Source: Trujillonella endophytica
GTDB taxonomy: Bacteria; Actinomycetota; Actinomycetes; Mycobacteriales; Geodermatophilaceae
Length of the DNA: 64,000 nucleotides
Reading direction: 5' to 3'
NCBI RefSeq assembly: GCF_900110555.1
Contig: NZ_FOEE01000002.1
Span: 186,001-250,000 of the forward strand
Below are positions 33,972 through 42,669 of the stretch, piece by piece. The number at the start of each line of letters is the position of its first letter. The stretch's first letter is position 1. The notes under the pieces were generated by a model. It saw only the letters and a program-made list of their open reading frames with translations, was not told the DNA's origin and did no database searches. The position numbers and the translations under genes were made by a program.

Positions 33972-34044
33972 GCTCCCCCGACTGGACTCGAACCAGTAAC
34001 CCTGCGATTAACAGTCGCATGCTCTGCCAATTGAGCTACGGGGG
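33972..34044 (-). tRNA. tRNA-Asn (GTT)
   Basis: A 73-base cloverleaf on the minus strand: acceptor arm TCCCCCG/CGGGGGA, D-arm AGCTCAATTGGCAGAGC, anticodon arm GCGACTGTTAATCGC with anticodon GTT, TPsiC arm with GGTTCGAGTCC, discriminator G. CCA is not encoded. Its 3' end points towards the catabolic region, the side on which integrases insert elements. Confidence 0.95.
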
Positions 34045-34176
34045 ATCGGCGGGGCGACCCGCGCGCTCGACGAGACTACCTCACCGCCCCGCCGCCCCCG
34101 TGCAGGCACCCCCGTCGCGGTGCGGCCGCCGCGGCCTTACGGTGATCACCAACCCCTGACCATCCGGAGGTCCACC

Positions 34177-34386
34177 GTGGCGAAGCTGTCCCTCCTCGTC
34201 GGCTTCGGTGCCGGCTACGTCCTCGGCGCCCGCGCCGGGCGCGAGCGCTACGACCAGATCCGGCGCGCCTGGTCCCAGGCCAAGGAGGACCCGCGTCTGC
34301 AGGAGGTCGCGGGCATGGCCCAGGCGCACGCCGACTCGGTCGTCAACTCCGTGAAGGCGCGCATGGGGAGCGAAGCCCCGAACTGA
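34177..34386 (+). CDS. Small YtxH-like membrane protein
   Basis: A 69-residue protein: one short hydrophobic helix (LSLLVGFGAGYVLGARAG) followed by RERYDQIRRAWSQAKEDPRLQEVAGM and a polar tail. The GARAGRERY junction is typical of actinobacterial YtxH-like proteins, thought to be single-pass membrane proteins of unknown role. GTG 34177 has GGAGG seven bases before it. Confidence 0.75.
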   Translation: MAKLSLLVGFGAGYVLGARAGRERYDQIRRAWSQAKEDPRLQEVAGMAQAHADSVVNSVKARMGSEAPN

Positions 34387-34407
34387 GTCCGGCGGCCGCG
34401 CCGCTGC

Positions 34408-34989
34408 TCAGTCGGGGAGCTCCGCGGCGACCACGTCGGCCAGCTTCTGCCGCGCGATCTCCCGCGAGGTCGGGTCGTCGCGGTCGGCGTCGTCGTCGAA
34501 GACGACGGTCCACTCGCGCCCGGCCTGACCCGGCACCCGGCGTGCCACCAGAAGCACCGCTCCCCCGCTGGGCAGCGGGGATCGACGGCTGTCCAGCACG
34601 GTCTGGTCGACCCGCCGGCGCACCACGGCGGGCAGCTCACCGGCATCGGCCAGCACGTGCCGCTCGGCGGGCCGGCGGGCCTGCACCCCCGGCTCCACCT
34701 CGGTCAGCGGGACGACGGCGAAGCTGCCCCCACCGTCGGCCGTGGCCGTCCATCGCGCCGAGCCCACCTCGTGCCACGGCAGCACCGCGACCTCCGCGGC
34801 CGCGTCCAGCGCGAGCTCCGCCGGCACCCGGCGCAGCCCGCGGGAGGTCGCGACCAGCCAGCCCTCGGCGCGGACCAGCTCGCCCCAGGCCAGCACCCGC
34901 TCGTCGGGGTCGGGCGAGGCCAGGACGACGGCGCGCACGATCTCGGGCGGCCGGGCGAGCCGCCGGCGCAGCCACTCCGACAGGGTCAC
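34408..34989 (-). CDS. Conserved protein of unknown function coupled to dnaG
   Basis: A 193-residue protein, LSEWLRRRLARPPEIVRAVVLASPDPDERVLAWGEL then VATSRGLRRVP, a beta-rich middle and a basic C-terminal part. No enzyme motif recognised. The GTG start overlaps the dnaG stop by four bases (GTGA), so it is translated with dnaG. The layout (dnaG followed by such a protein) recurs in actinomycetes. Cytoplasmic, since no signal or membrane segment is seen. Confidence 0.72.
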   Translation of the reverse strand: MTLSEWLRRRLARPPEIVRAVVLASPDPDERVLAWGELVRAEGWLVATSRGLRRVPAELALDAAAEVAVLPWHEVGSARWTATADGGGSFAVVPLTEVEPGVQARRPAERHVLADAGELPAVVRRRVDQTVLDSRRSPLPSGGAVLLVARRVPGQAGREWTVVFDDDADRDDPTSREIARQKLADVVAAELPD

Positions 34990-37814
34990 GGGGTGAGCCC
35001 GCCCATCGCGCGCTCGCGCAGCGACCGGGCCTGCTGCTCCAGCGCGAGGAGCCGGCCGAACACCTTGGTGTACTCCTCTGCCTGCTCGACGGGGTTCATC
35101 CGCTGCAGCCGGCCCTTGAGCGTGGCCACCTGGCGCACGATCGCCATCTCCTGCAGCCGCGCGAGGACGGCGAGCACGTAGTGGGCGTCGGCCTCGCCGA
35201 CCGACCGCAGCGGCTCGACCGCCAGCGCGGTGAGCATGGCGCGGGCGGTCTCGCGGGGGCAGTGCTCGGCCACCTCGTCGAGCCACGCGGGCCCCGACAC
35301 CTGCGCGGCGGCCGCTCCCCCGGCCGCGGCCACGGCGGCGGCCACCGCCGCGTAGTCGGCGTCGGTGTAGGCCTCGGGCGCGACGGCGTCGAACGACGGG
35401 CCGGCCAGCTCCGGCACCTGCAGCGCCGCCTTGACCGCCTCCCGCTCGACCTGGAGCGCGGCGTCGTCCGCGGTGCGCTGCGGCGTCCGCGGCCGGCCGC
35501 GGGACTGCTCGTCGCCACCGCCCATGAGGCGGCGCACCCGGGACATGACCTCGGCCTCGTCGGTGTCGCCGATCATCGCGGCCAGCCGCCGGGCGTAGGC
35601 GGGACGCAGCGCGTGGTCCTTGACCTGGGCCAGCAGCGGCGCCGTCCGGTCCAGGGCGGCGAGCCGCCCCTCGACGGTCTCCAGGTCGTACTCGGCCAGC
35701 AGCGTGCGCAGCACGAACTCGATCAGCGGGGTGCGCCGGGCGACGAGGTCGCGGACGGCGGCGTCGCCGTGGGCCTGGCGCAGCTCGCAGGGGTCGCGGC
35801 CGTCGGGCTCGACGGCGACGAACGTCTGCGCGACGAACCGCTGGTCCTCCTTGAAGGTCTTCATGGCCGCCGCCTGGCCCGCGGCGTCGCCGTCGAAGGT
35901 GTAGACGACCTCGCCGCGGAACTCGTCCTGGTCCATGAGCAGCCGGCGCAGCACGCTGATGTGCTCCGCGCCGAACGCGGTGCCGCAGGAGGCGACCGCC
36001 GTCGTCACGCCGGCGAGGTGGCAGGCCATCACGTCGGTGTACCCCTCGACGACGACCGCCTGGTGCCGCCGGGCGATGTCCCGCTTGGCCCGGTCCAGGC
36101 CGTAGAGGACGGTGCTCTTCTTGTACAGCGGCGACTCGGGGGTGTTCAGGTACTTGGGCCCCGGGTCGTCGTCCATCAGCTTGCGGGCGCCGAAGCCGAT
36201 CACGTCGCCGGTGATGTCGCGGATCGGCCACACCAGCCGGCGGTGGAAGCGGTCGATCAGCGTGCCGCGGCTGGACTCCTTGGCCAGGCCGGCGGTGACG
36301 AGCTCGTCCTGGCTGTAGCCCTTCGCGCGCAGGTGCCGGGTAAGGGTGTCCCAGCCGCCGGGGGCGTAGCCACAGCCGTAGTCCAGCGCCACCTGCCGGT
36401 CGAAGCCGCGGTCGGCGAGGAACTGCCGGGCGGGAGCGGCCTCCGGCGTGCGCAGCTGCTCGGCGTAGAAATCGGCGGCCGCGGTGTTGGCGCCGACGAG
36501 GCGGGCGCGCTGCCCGGCGTCGCGCCGGTCGGGGGCCCCGGTGGGCCGGCCGCCGTCGTCCTCGTAGTGCAGCTGGATCCCGGTCTGCCCGGCCAGCCGC
36601 TCGACGGCCTCGCTGAAGGTGAGGTGGTCGACCTTCTGGATGAAGGAGATGACGTCGCCGCCTTCCCCACACCCGAAGCAGTTCCCGGTGAGGATGTTGT
36701 CCTCGAGGGTGAAGGCGTGGGTGCCGGGCACCTCGGCGCAGTAGACCTCCTCGACTCGCTCGCTCCACTCGACCGACTGCACGACCCAGTTCTTGCGCTC
36801 GTACTTCTTCGGGTCCCCCGCGATCCGCTCTCGATGCCGGCGCAGCAGGAAGAAGGACTCGGGCAGGCCCTTGGTCATGAACCGGACGTTGTAGATGTCG
36901 CTGGCCACGCCGTCGATTCCGACGCGGTTCTGCCTCGCGACTCCGAACGTGCCGATGCTCAGACGGGTGCAGAGGCGGCGGACGAACTCGAGGTCCTCGG
37001 GCCGCGCCGAGTTGAGGACCGCGTCACCGTCCTCCGCGACGCAGCCGTCGGCAGCGAAGTAGCCGGCCAGCCACCCCAGGAGGTAGGCCGGGTCGTCATC
37101 GAGGTCGGGGAGCTTGTCCGTGAAGTAGGCCGGCAGCCCGTAGAAGCGGGTGCCTCTCTCGTCCGTACTGCTCCGGCAACCTGCGAACCAGCCCGCCAGT
37201 TCGGCGTCCTTCTCTCCGTACAGGACCGCGATCGAGCCGGCGCCCGCCCTCGTGCCGTCCCCGTAGACCACTCCCCGCGGGATGCCGAACGGCGACGGCC
37301 GGGTCGCGGGATGCAGCACTCGGGTCGCCGGAAAGCTGTGCGACAACCGGTCCCCCGGCACGAGGTCCTTGGTCAGCTTCTCGCGACGGTTCTGCCGGAG
37401 GGCACCGGACGGGACGAACCAGCGGTGCTCGTCGGTCGCGTACAGCTCCTTGACGCGGCCGTTGCGGGTCAGCGTCACCCGCATCAGCGGCTGCACGCCG
37501 TAGGAGCGGAACGGCGCCTCGACCCAACCGGCGTCTCCGTTCAGGACCCGCACGGTACGGCCGGCGAGCTCGCGGATGGGCACGACGCCGTCCTCGGTGA
37601 GGACGCCGGTCTCGCCGGCGAGGCAGTGGTAGAGCCCGCGCGAGGGGGTGACGTGGAACGACGGCGACTTCTCGTCGTGGAACGGGCACAGCCCCTTCAG
37701 GCTGCCGCCGCCGGCCCGCTTCAGCTGCAGGTGCTCGCCGACGACCTCGTCGATGCGGCTGCGCTCGCGGACTGCGGCGATGTCGGCGGCCCGGATCCGC
37801 CCGCGGCCGGCCAT
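34986..37814 (-). CDS. dnaG: DNA primase with an intein in the zinc finger
   Basis: Precursor of 942 residues; 627 remain after removal of a 315-residue intein (residues 64-378), the normal DnaG size. The N-terminal zinc finger has Cys43 and His46 (LCPFHDEKSPSFHV), and after the intein Cys379 and Cys382 (CFGCGEGGD). The TOPRIM core shows VVVEGYTDVMA and YTFDGDAAGQAA, and the helical DnaB-binding tail ends near LEQQARSLRERAM. It makes RNA primers at the replication fork. The ATG shares its A with the stop of the upstream gene, and the stop overlaps the next gene: a tight operon of YdcF-like, unknown, dnaG, unknown. Confidence 0.95.
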   Translation of the reverse strand: MAGRGRIRAADIAAVRERSRIDEVVGEHLQLKRAGGGSLKGLCPFHDEKSPSFHVTPSRGLYHCLAGETGVLTEDGVVPIRELAGRTVRVLNGDAGWVEAPFRSYGVQPLMRVTLTRNGRVKELYATDEHRWFVPSGALRQNRREKLTKDLVPGDRLSHSFPATRVLHPATRPSPFGIPRGVVYGDGTRAGAGSIAVLYGEKDAELAGWFAGCRSSTDERGTRFYGLPAYFTDKLPDLDDDPAYLLGWLAGYFAADGCVAEDGDAVLNSARPEDLEFVRRLCTRLSIGTFGVARQNRVGIDGVASDIYNVRFMTKGLPESFFLLRRHRERIAGDPKKYERKNWVVQSVEWSERVEEVYCAEVPGTHAFTLEDNILTGNCFGCGEGGDVISFIQKVDHLTFSEAVERLAGQTGIQLHYEDDGGRPTGAPDRRDAGQRARLVGANTAAADFYAEQLRTPEAAPARQFLADRGFDRQVALDYGCGYAPGGWDTLTRHLRAKGYSQDELVTAGLAKESSRGTLIDRFHRRLVWPIRDITGDVIGFGARKLMDDDPGPKYLNTPESPLYKKSTVLYGLDRAKRDIARRHQAVVVEGYTDVMACHLAGVTTAVASCGTAFGAEHISVLRRLLMDQDEFRGEVVYTFDGDAAGQAAAMKTFKEDQRFVAQTFVAVEPDGRDPCELRQAHGDAAVRDLVARRTPLIEFVLRTLLAEYDLETVEGRLAALDRTAPLLAQVKDHALRPAYARRLAAMIGDTDEAEVMSRVRRLMGGGDEQSRGRPRTPQRTADDAALQVEREAVKAALQVPELAGPSFDAVAPEAYTDADYAAVAAAVAAAGGAAAAQVSGPAWLDEVAEHCPRETARAMLTALAVEPLRSVGEADAHYVLAVLARLQEMAIVRQVATLKGRLQRMNPVEQAEEYTKVFGRLLALEQQARSLRERAMGGLTP
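36681..37625 (-). other. Intein with LAGLIDADG homing endonuclease domain inside dnaG
   Basis: The intein starts with Cys (CLAGETGVLTEDG, block A), has the TxxH block B (TDEH at precursor residues 127-130), two LAGLIDADG-type motifs (GIPRGVVYGDGT at 177-188 and LLGWLAGYFAADG at 245-257), and ends TLEDNILTGN before the +1 Cys. The penultimate residue is Gly instead of the usual His. Joining H63 to C379 restores the motif GLYHCFGCG. The +1 Cys is at once the splicing nucleophile and a zinc ligand. Confidence 0.93.
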
Positions 37815-38347
37815 CAGCTGCCCCCCGCCGTGGCACCGCCGGTGGCGGCCACCGTCGCCCCGGTGATCGCGGCCTGGTTGCGCCGGCCGATGACCACCTC
37901 CAGCCACAGCAGGAAGACCTGGTGCTCCAGCGGCACGGTCCCGGCACAGGTCAACGTCGGGCGCGGCGACCAGCCGCCGGTCGAGCCGCTCTCCCCGACC
38001 GTCTTCCCACCGCTGGTGAAGCGGTGCGTCCCCTTCCAGACCGACAGGCTCGCCACCGCGACGGGCGTGCCCTCCAGGTCCGCCTCCCAGGTGCCCTTCC
38101 ACAGCGACACCTGGCGGGCGCGCAGCCGCGCGCTGCCCTCGGGATCGGCCGACCAGCGGCCGGTCAGCTCCCGCTTCTGCTTCGCGAACACCCACTCGCG
38201 CTCGCCGACGACCGCCGTGGCGGCCTCCTTCCAGTTCGAGGCCCGCAATTGCGCGACGACGACGCCGTCCCGCAGCACCGGGAGCACGCCCTTCGCGACC
38301 CCGGACGAACCCGCCTTGCCCAGCTCCAGCATGCCCGGCTCCACCAT
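37814..38347 (-). CDS. Conserved protein of unknown function upstream of dnaG
   Basis: A 177-residue protein, beta-rich with many W/K alternations (REWVFAKQKRELTGRW, VSLWKGTWEADLEG, SVWKGTHRFTSGG) and a short hydrophobic end HQVFLLWLEVVI. The pattern could be a tubby-like or scramblase-like barrel, but I do not recognise the family with confidence. It is coupled to dnaG (TGATG) and lies 8 bases from the YdcF-like gene. ATG 38347 chosen; ATG 38332 is possible. Confidence 0.65.
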   Translation of the reverse strand: MVEPGMLELGKAGSSGVAKGVLPVLRDGVVVAQLRASNWKEAATAVVGEREWVFAKQKRELTGRWSADPEGSARLRARQVSLWKGTWEADLEGTPVAVASLSVWKGTHRFTSGGKTVGESGSTGGWSPRPTLTCAGTVPLEHQVFLLWLEVVIGRRNQAAITGATVAATGGATAGGS

Positions 38348-38355
38348 GCCCGGCC

Positions 38356-38988
38356 TCAGCCGATCCCCGGCGCGCCCGAGACGCTCTCGCCCGTCGCGCG
38401 GTACACCAGGTACGCCGGCGTCTCGCGCAGGATGTACCAGAACTGGGTGGTCCGGGTCTGCACCGCCGGGCCCTGCCGGGTGGGCGAGCTCTCCGCGTCG
38501 ATGCCCGCGTCCTCGGCCATCCGCTCCGAGCGCATGGCGTGCCAGGGGTCGGTCACGAGCACCGCACTCCCCCATCCGCGCTCGTCGAAGACCCGGGCCA
38601 CCGCCCGCACGCTCTCCAGGGTGTCCGAACCCTCCGGGACCGCCAGCAGATCGCCGCGCGGCACGCCCCCCTCGCCGGCCAGGTACTCGACCCCGGCCTC
38701 GGCCTCGGTGGTCACGTCGCCGTCCGCTCCGCCCCCGACGGTGACGATGACCGGGGCGACGCCCTCCTCGTAGAGCTTGCGCGCGTGGTCGAGCCGGGCC
38801 TCGAAGATCGACGACGGCTCACCGTTGTACTGCGCCGAGCCCAGCACCACGATCGCGTCCGACACCGGCCGGGAGTCCTGCCGGGCCGTCCACCAGATCG
38901 CCGCGGCCGTGGAGACGAACAGCAGCAGCGACGCCACCACCGCGGCCCCGACCAGCCGCGCGACCAGGCTCCCGATCCGCACCCGCAC
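38356..38988 (-). CDS. YdcF/ElyC-like DUF218 envelope protein
   Basis: A 210-residue protein with one N-terminal membrane helix (LVARLVGAAVVASLLLFVST) and then a DUF218 domain: DAIVVLGSAQYNGEPSSIFEARLDHARKLYEEG, VTVGGGA, VTDPWHAMRSERMAEDAG. In this family SanA/ElyC/YdcF proteins affect the cell envelope; the enzymatic reaction is unknown. The GTG start at 38988 is in a run of alternative starts. Probably in the dnaG operon. Confidence 0.85.
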   Translation of the reverse strand: MRVRIGSLVARLVGAAVVASLLLFVSTAAAIWWTARQDSRPVSDAIVVLGSAQYNGEPSSIFEARLDHARKLYEEGVAPVIVTVGGGADGDVTTEAEAGVEYLAGEGGVPRGDLLAVPEGSDTLESVRAVARVFDERGWGSAVLVTDPWHAMRSERMAEDAGIDAESSPTRQGPAVQTRTTQFWYILRETPAYLVYRATGESVSGAPGIG

Positions 38989-39043
38989 GGGTCATGGGTA
39001 CCACGCGGCACCGACTCGGCGACGCACCCTGCACCGGCCCGCG

Positions 39044-41755
39044 TCAGCCGCCGGCCGGCTGCCCGCCCAGCGCCGCGCGGCCGGCCTCCAGCCGCGCCAC
39101 CGGGACGCGGAACGGCGAGCACGAGACGTAGTCCAGGCCCACCTCGTGGAAGAAGTGCACCGAGTCCGGATCACCGCCGTGCTCGCCGCACACCCCCAGC
39201 TTCAGCTCCGGCCGCGTGGCCCGCCCCCGCTCGACACCGAGCTCCACCAGCCGGCCGACGCCCGGCCGGTCCAGCGTCTCGAACGGTGAGACGCCGAAGA
39301 TGCCCTTGTCCAGGTAGGCGTGGAAGAAGGCCGCCTCGACGTCGTCGCGGGAGAAGCCCCAGGTCATCTGCGTGAGGTCGTTGGTGCCGAAGGAGAAGAA
39401 CTCCGCCGACGAGGCGATCTCGTCGGCGGTCAGCGCCGCCCGAGGCACCTCGATCATCGTGCCGATGAGCGGCCGCACCTCGATCCCGCGCGCCCGGCAC
39501 ACGTCGTCGATGACCCGCTCGGACTCCTCGCGGATCGCCTCCAGCTCCTGCACCGCGCCCACGAGCGGGATCATGATCTCCGGCCGGGGGTCGCCGCCGG
39601 AGGCCACCCGCTCGCAGGCCGCCTCGACGATCGCCCGCACCTGCATGGCGAACAGCCCCGGCACGACCAGCCCGAGCCGCACCCCGCGCAGGCCCAGCAT
39701 GGGGTTCTCCTCGTGCATGCGGCGCACCGCGGCCAGCAGCCGCAGCTGCCCCTCGTCGTGGTGCCCCTCGGCCTCGGCGACGGCGACCCGGACGGACAGC
39801 TCGGTGAGGTCGGGCAGGAACTCGTGCAGCGGCGGGTCCAGCAGCCGGACGGTCACCGGCTGCCCGTCCATGGCCTCGAGGATCTCCACGAAGTCCTGCT
39901 TCTGCAGCGGCTCCAGCGCGTCCAGCGCCGCCTGCCGGTCCTCGTCGCCCTCGGCCAGGATGAGCTTCTCCACCAGCCGCCGCCGGTCGCCGAGGAACAT
40001 GTGCTCGGTCCGGCACAGCCCGATGCCGCGGGCGCCGAAGCGGCGGGCCCGCGCCGAGTCCTCCGGGGTGTCGGCGTTGGTGCGCACCTCCAGCCGCCGG
40101 ACGGCGTCGGCGTGGGTCAGGATCCGGTGCACGCTGCGGACCAGCTCGTCGGCGTCGTCGGCGTCGGGGTCCAGCTCGCCCTCGAAGTAGCGGACGACGG
40201 ACGACGGCTCGACCGGCACCTCCCCGAGCCACACCCGGCCGGTGGACCCGTCGATGCTGAGGACGTCGCCCTCCCCGACCACGGTTCCGTCGGGAGCGGT
40301 GATCGTCCGTGCCTTCGTGTCGACCTGGAGCTCCTCGGCGCCGCACACGCAGGTCTTGCCCATGCCGCGGGCGACGACGGCCGCGTGCGAGGTCTTGCCG
40401 CCGCGGCTGGTGAGCACCCCCTGCGCGGCGATCATCCCGGCGAGGTCGTCGGGGTTGGTCTCCCGCCGGACCAGGACGACGGCCTCCCCCCGCTGCGCCC
40501 ACTCGACGGCGACCTCGGAGGAGAACACCGCGCGGCCCACCGCGGCTCCGGGCGAGGCGTTCATGCCCTGGGTGAGCTGGGTGGCGTCCCCGCCGGAGAC
40601 GAACCGCGGGAACATCAGCTGGGCCAGCTGGTCGCCGGTCACCCGCCGGACGGCCTCGTCCATGTCGACGAGGCCCTCGTCGACCAGCTGCGTGGCGATC
40701 ACGAAGGCCGCGGCCGCGGTGCGCTTGCCGACCCGGGTCTGCAGCATCCAGAGCTTGTTGCGCTCGACGGTGAACTCGATGTCGCACAGGTCCCGGTAGT
40801 GCGACTCGAGCCGGGACATGATGCCCATCAGCTCGTCGTAGGCCCCGCGGTCGATCTCCCCCAGGTCCACCAGCGGCACGGTGTTGCGGATGCCGGCGAC
40901 GACGTCCTCCCCCTGCGCGTTCTGCAGGTAGTCGCCGTAGACACCCTGCGCGCCGCTGCCCGGGTCGCGGGTGAAGGCGACGCCGGTCCCGGAGTCCATG
41001 CCGAGGTTGCCGAACACCATCGCGCAGACGTTGACCGCGGTGCCGGCGTCCGGGGGGATCCGCTCCCGGCGGCGGTAGATGACCGCCCGGTCGGAGTTCC
41101 ACGAGCCGAAGACCGCGTTGATCGCCAGGTCCATCTGCTCGCGCGGGTCCTGCGGGAAGTCGCGGTCGGTGTGCGCGCGGACGATCTCCTTGAACCGGTC
41201 GACGACCTCGCGCAGGTGCCCGGCGTCCAGGTCCAGGTCGGACTCGGTGCCCTGCGCCGCCTTGACCTCGTCGAGCGCCTCGTCGAACAGCTCGCCGTCG
41301 ATGTCCAGCACCGTCTTGCCGAACATCTGGATCAACCGCCGGTAGGAGTCCCAGGCGAACCGCTCGTTGCCCGACTGCGCGGCCAGCCCCTTCACCGACT
41401 CGTCGTTGAGCCCGACGTTCAGGACGGTCTCCATCATCCCGGGCATCGACGCCGACGCCCCGGAGCGCACGGAGACCAGCAGCGGGTCGCCCGGGTCGCC
41501 GAGCCTCTTGACCATCGCCTGCTCGAGCGCCGCCAGGTGCGCGTCGACCTCGGCGGTGAGGTCGGGCGGCGGGCTGCCGTGCTCCAGGTAGAAGCGGCAG
41601 GCGTCGGTGGTGATCGTGAAGCCCGGCGGGACCGGCAGCCCCAGGTTGGTCATCTCGGCGAGATTGGCCCCCTTGCCGCCGAGCAGGTCCTTCTGTTCCC
41701 TGCTGCCCTCGCGGAAGTCGTAGACCCACTTCGCGGGCGTCCCGGTCGTCGACAC
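39044..41755 (-). CDS. ppdK: Pyruvate, phosphate dikinase
   Basis: A 903-residue enzyme interconverting pyruvate, ATP and phosphate with phosphoenolpyruvate, AMP and pyrophosphate. The nucleotide-binding part starts VYDFREGSREQKDLLGGKGANLAEM; the swivelling His domain has the catalytic His in GGKTSHAAVVARGMGK; the PEP-binding barrel ends with the essential Cys in LGVCGEHGGDPDSVHFF. GTG 41755 has GGAGG nine bases upstream and gives the usual length. Stands alone in its unit; it links glycolysis and gluconeogenesis. Confidence 0.96.
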   Translation of the reverse strand: MSTTGTPAKWVYDFREGSREQKDLLGGKGANLAEMTNLGLPVPPGFTITTDACRFYLEHGSPPPDLTAEVDAHLAALEQAMVKRLGDPGDPLLVSVRSGASASMPGMMETVLNVGLNDESVKGLAAQSGNERFAWDSYRRLIQMFGKTVLDIDGELFDEALDEVKAAQGTESDLDLDAGHLREVVDRFKEIVRAHTDRDFPQDPREQMDLAINAVFGSWNSDRAVIYRRRERIPPDAGTAVNVCAMVFGNLGMDSGTGVAFTRDPGSGAQGVYGDYLQNAQGEDVVAGIRNTVPLVDLGEIDRGAYDELMGIMSRLESHYRDLCDIEFTVERNKLWMLQTRVGKRTAAAAFVIATQLVDEGLVDMDEAVRRVTGDQLAQLMFPRFVSGGDATQLTQGMNASPGAAVGRAVFSSEVAVEWAQRGEAVVLVRRETNPDDLAGMIAAQGVLTSRGGKTSHAAVVARGMGKTCVCGAEELQVDTKARTITAPDGTVVGEGDVLSIDGSTGRVWLGEVPVEPSSVVRYFEGELDPDADDADELVRSVHRILTHADAVRRLEVRTNADTPEDSARARRFGARGIGLCRTEHMFLGDRRRLVEKLILAEGDEDRQAALDALEPLQKQDFVEILEAMDGQPVTVRLLDPPLHEFLPDLTELSVRVAVAEAEGHHDEGQLRLLAAVRRMHEENPMLGLRGVRLGLVVPGLFAMQVRAIVEAACERVASGGDPRPEIMIPLVGAVQELEAIREESERVIDDVCRARGIEVRPLIGTMIEVPRAALTADEIASSAEFFSFGTNDLTQMTWGFSRDDVEAAFFHAYLDKGIFGVSPFETLDRPGVGRLVELGVERGRATRPELKLGVCGEHGGDPDSVHFFHEVGLDYVSCSPFRVPVARLEAGRAALGGQPAGG

Positions 41756-41845
41756 GGCTGGCCACCTCCGAGTTCTGGCTGGCGGGAGCCGGGAACCCCC
41801 GCGCACGGGCTGGCCGCCGATCGTGCCGCATGGTCGATCACCCCG

Positions 41846-41882
41846 CAGCGCCGCACTCCACGACACGTGGGGTGCGGCGCTG
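41846..41882 (-). terminator. Terminator of the membrane-protein gene
   Basis: A 16-bp stem with one T-G wobble (CAGCGCCGCACTCCAC), 5-base loop, 21 bases past the stop of the gene at 41903. Confidence 0.65.
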
Positions 41883-41902
41883 AGCGGGTGGGGGTCAGCG
41901 GC

Positions 41903-42553
41903 TCAGCTGACGTTGATCTCGCACACCCGCCACCCCTTGTCCTCCACGACGGTGACGGTGCCGGTGGCCTGGTTGCCCAGGTTGCTGGTCAGGGTGACCG
42001 GCACTGTCGCGGCCTCCTGACCCTCGAAGGTCGTGTCCGAGGCCTCGCCGACCTCGACCGACGCCCCGCGCTCCCCGCTGTCACCGGAGAGGCTGGCCTC
42101 GAGGTCGCCCTCGGTGATCTGCGAGGCCAACTGGTCACAGAGCAGGTCGTGCGCCCGCTCGGTGTCGCCGTCGACGATCGACGAGTAGAAGCCCTCGACG
42201 GCGCCCTCGGGACTGTTGGCGCCGCGGCCGCCGACGATGAGGAAACCGATCACCGCGAAGGCGATGGTGAGGACGACGACGACGGCCCCGACGATCTTGC
42301 CGGTCAGCCACGGCGGCGACGGCCGCGGCGAGCGGTAGTTGGGGAACCCGGAGGCGAGCGGCCCACCCTGCAGGCCCTGCGCCTGCTGCGGCGTCGGGGC
42401 GTACTGCGGCTGGGGCGCGAGCTGGACCTGACCCGGGAACACGACCTGGGTCGGTGCTGCGGGCGGCTGGCTTCCGCCGCCGGGTGCTGCGGGGGGCTGG
42501 CTCCCCCCGCCGGGTGCGGCAGGCGGCGGTGGCGGGAACGGCGGCTGGGACAA
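41903..42553 (-). CDS. Single-pass membrane protein with Pro-rich cytoplasmic tail
   Basis: A 216-residue protein: cytoplasmic Pro/Gly/Gln-rich tail (repeated AAPGGGSQPP), one membrane helix (IVGAVVVVLTIAFAVIGFLIVGG), then an external domain SPEGAVEGFYSSIVDGDTERAHDLLCDQLASQI of the DUF4878/NTF2-like kind, ending TVVEDKGWRVCEINV with a likely disulfide. TTG 42553 is the start, as AGAGGAAG precedes it. Similar in plan to the next gene (42670); function unknown. Confidence 0.72.
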   Translation of the reverse strand: MSQPPFPPPPPAAPGGGSQPPAAPGGGSQPPAAPTQVVFPGQVQLAPQPQYAPTPQQAQGLQGGPLASGFPNYRSPRPSPPWLTGKIVGAVVVVLTIAFAVIGFLIVGGRGANSPEGAVEGFYSSIVDGDTERAHDLLCDQLASQITEGDLEASLSGDSGERGASVEVGEASDTTFEGQEAATVPVTLTSNLGNQATGTVTVVEDKGWRVCEINVS

Positions 42554-42669
42554 CGGTCTTCCTCTCGCGCGGGCACCCGGGGACTCGAACCGTCCCGCGG
42601 GCGGCGCCATGCTCCCAGCCACCGAGCCCGGTGAGAAGGCAATCGGTCGCCGTCCGGCGCGGTGTTCGT

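Noticed and set aside
34542-38744. A 1400-codon open frame on the plus strand
   Set aside because: It lies entirely antisense to dnaG and its neighbours and reads as Arg/Gly/Val-rich low-complexity protein; long antisense frames are expected in very GC-rich DNA.
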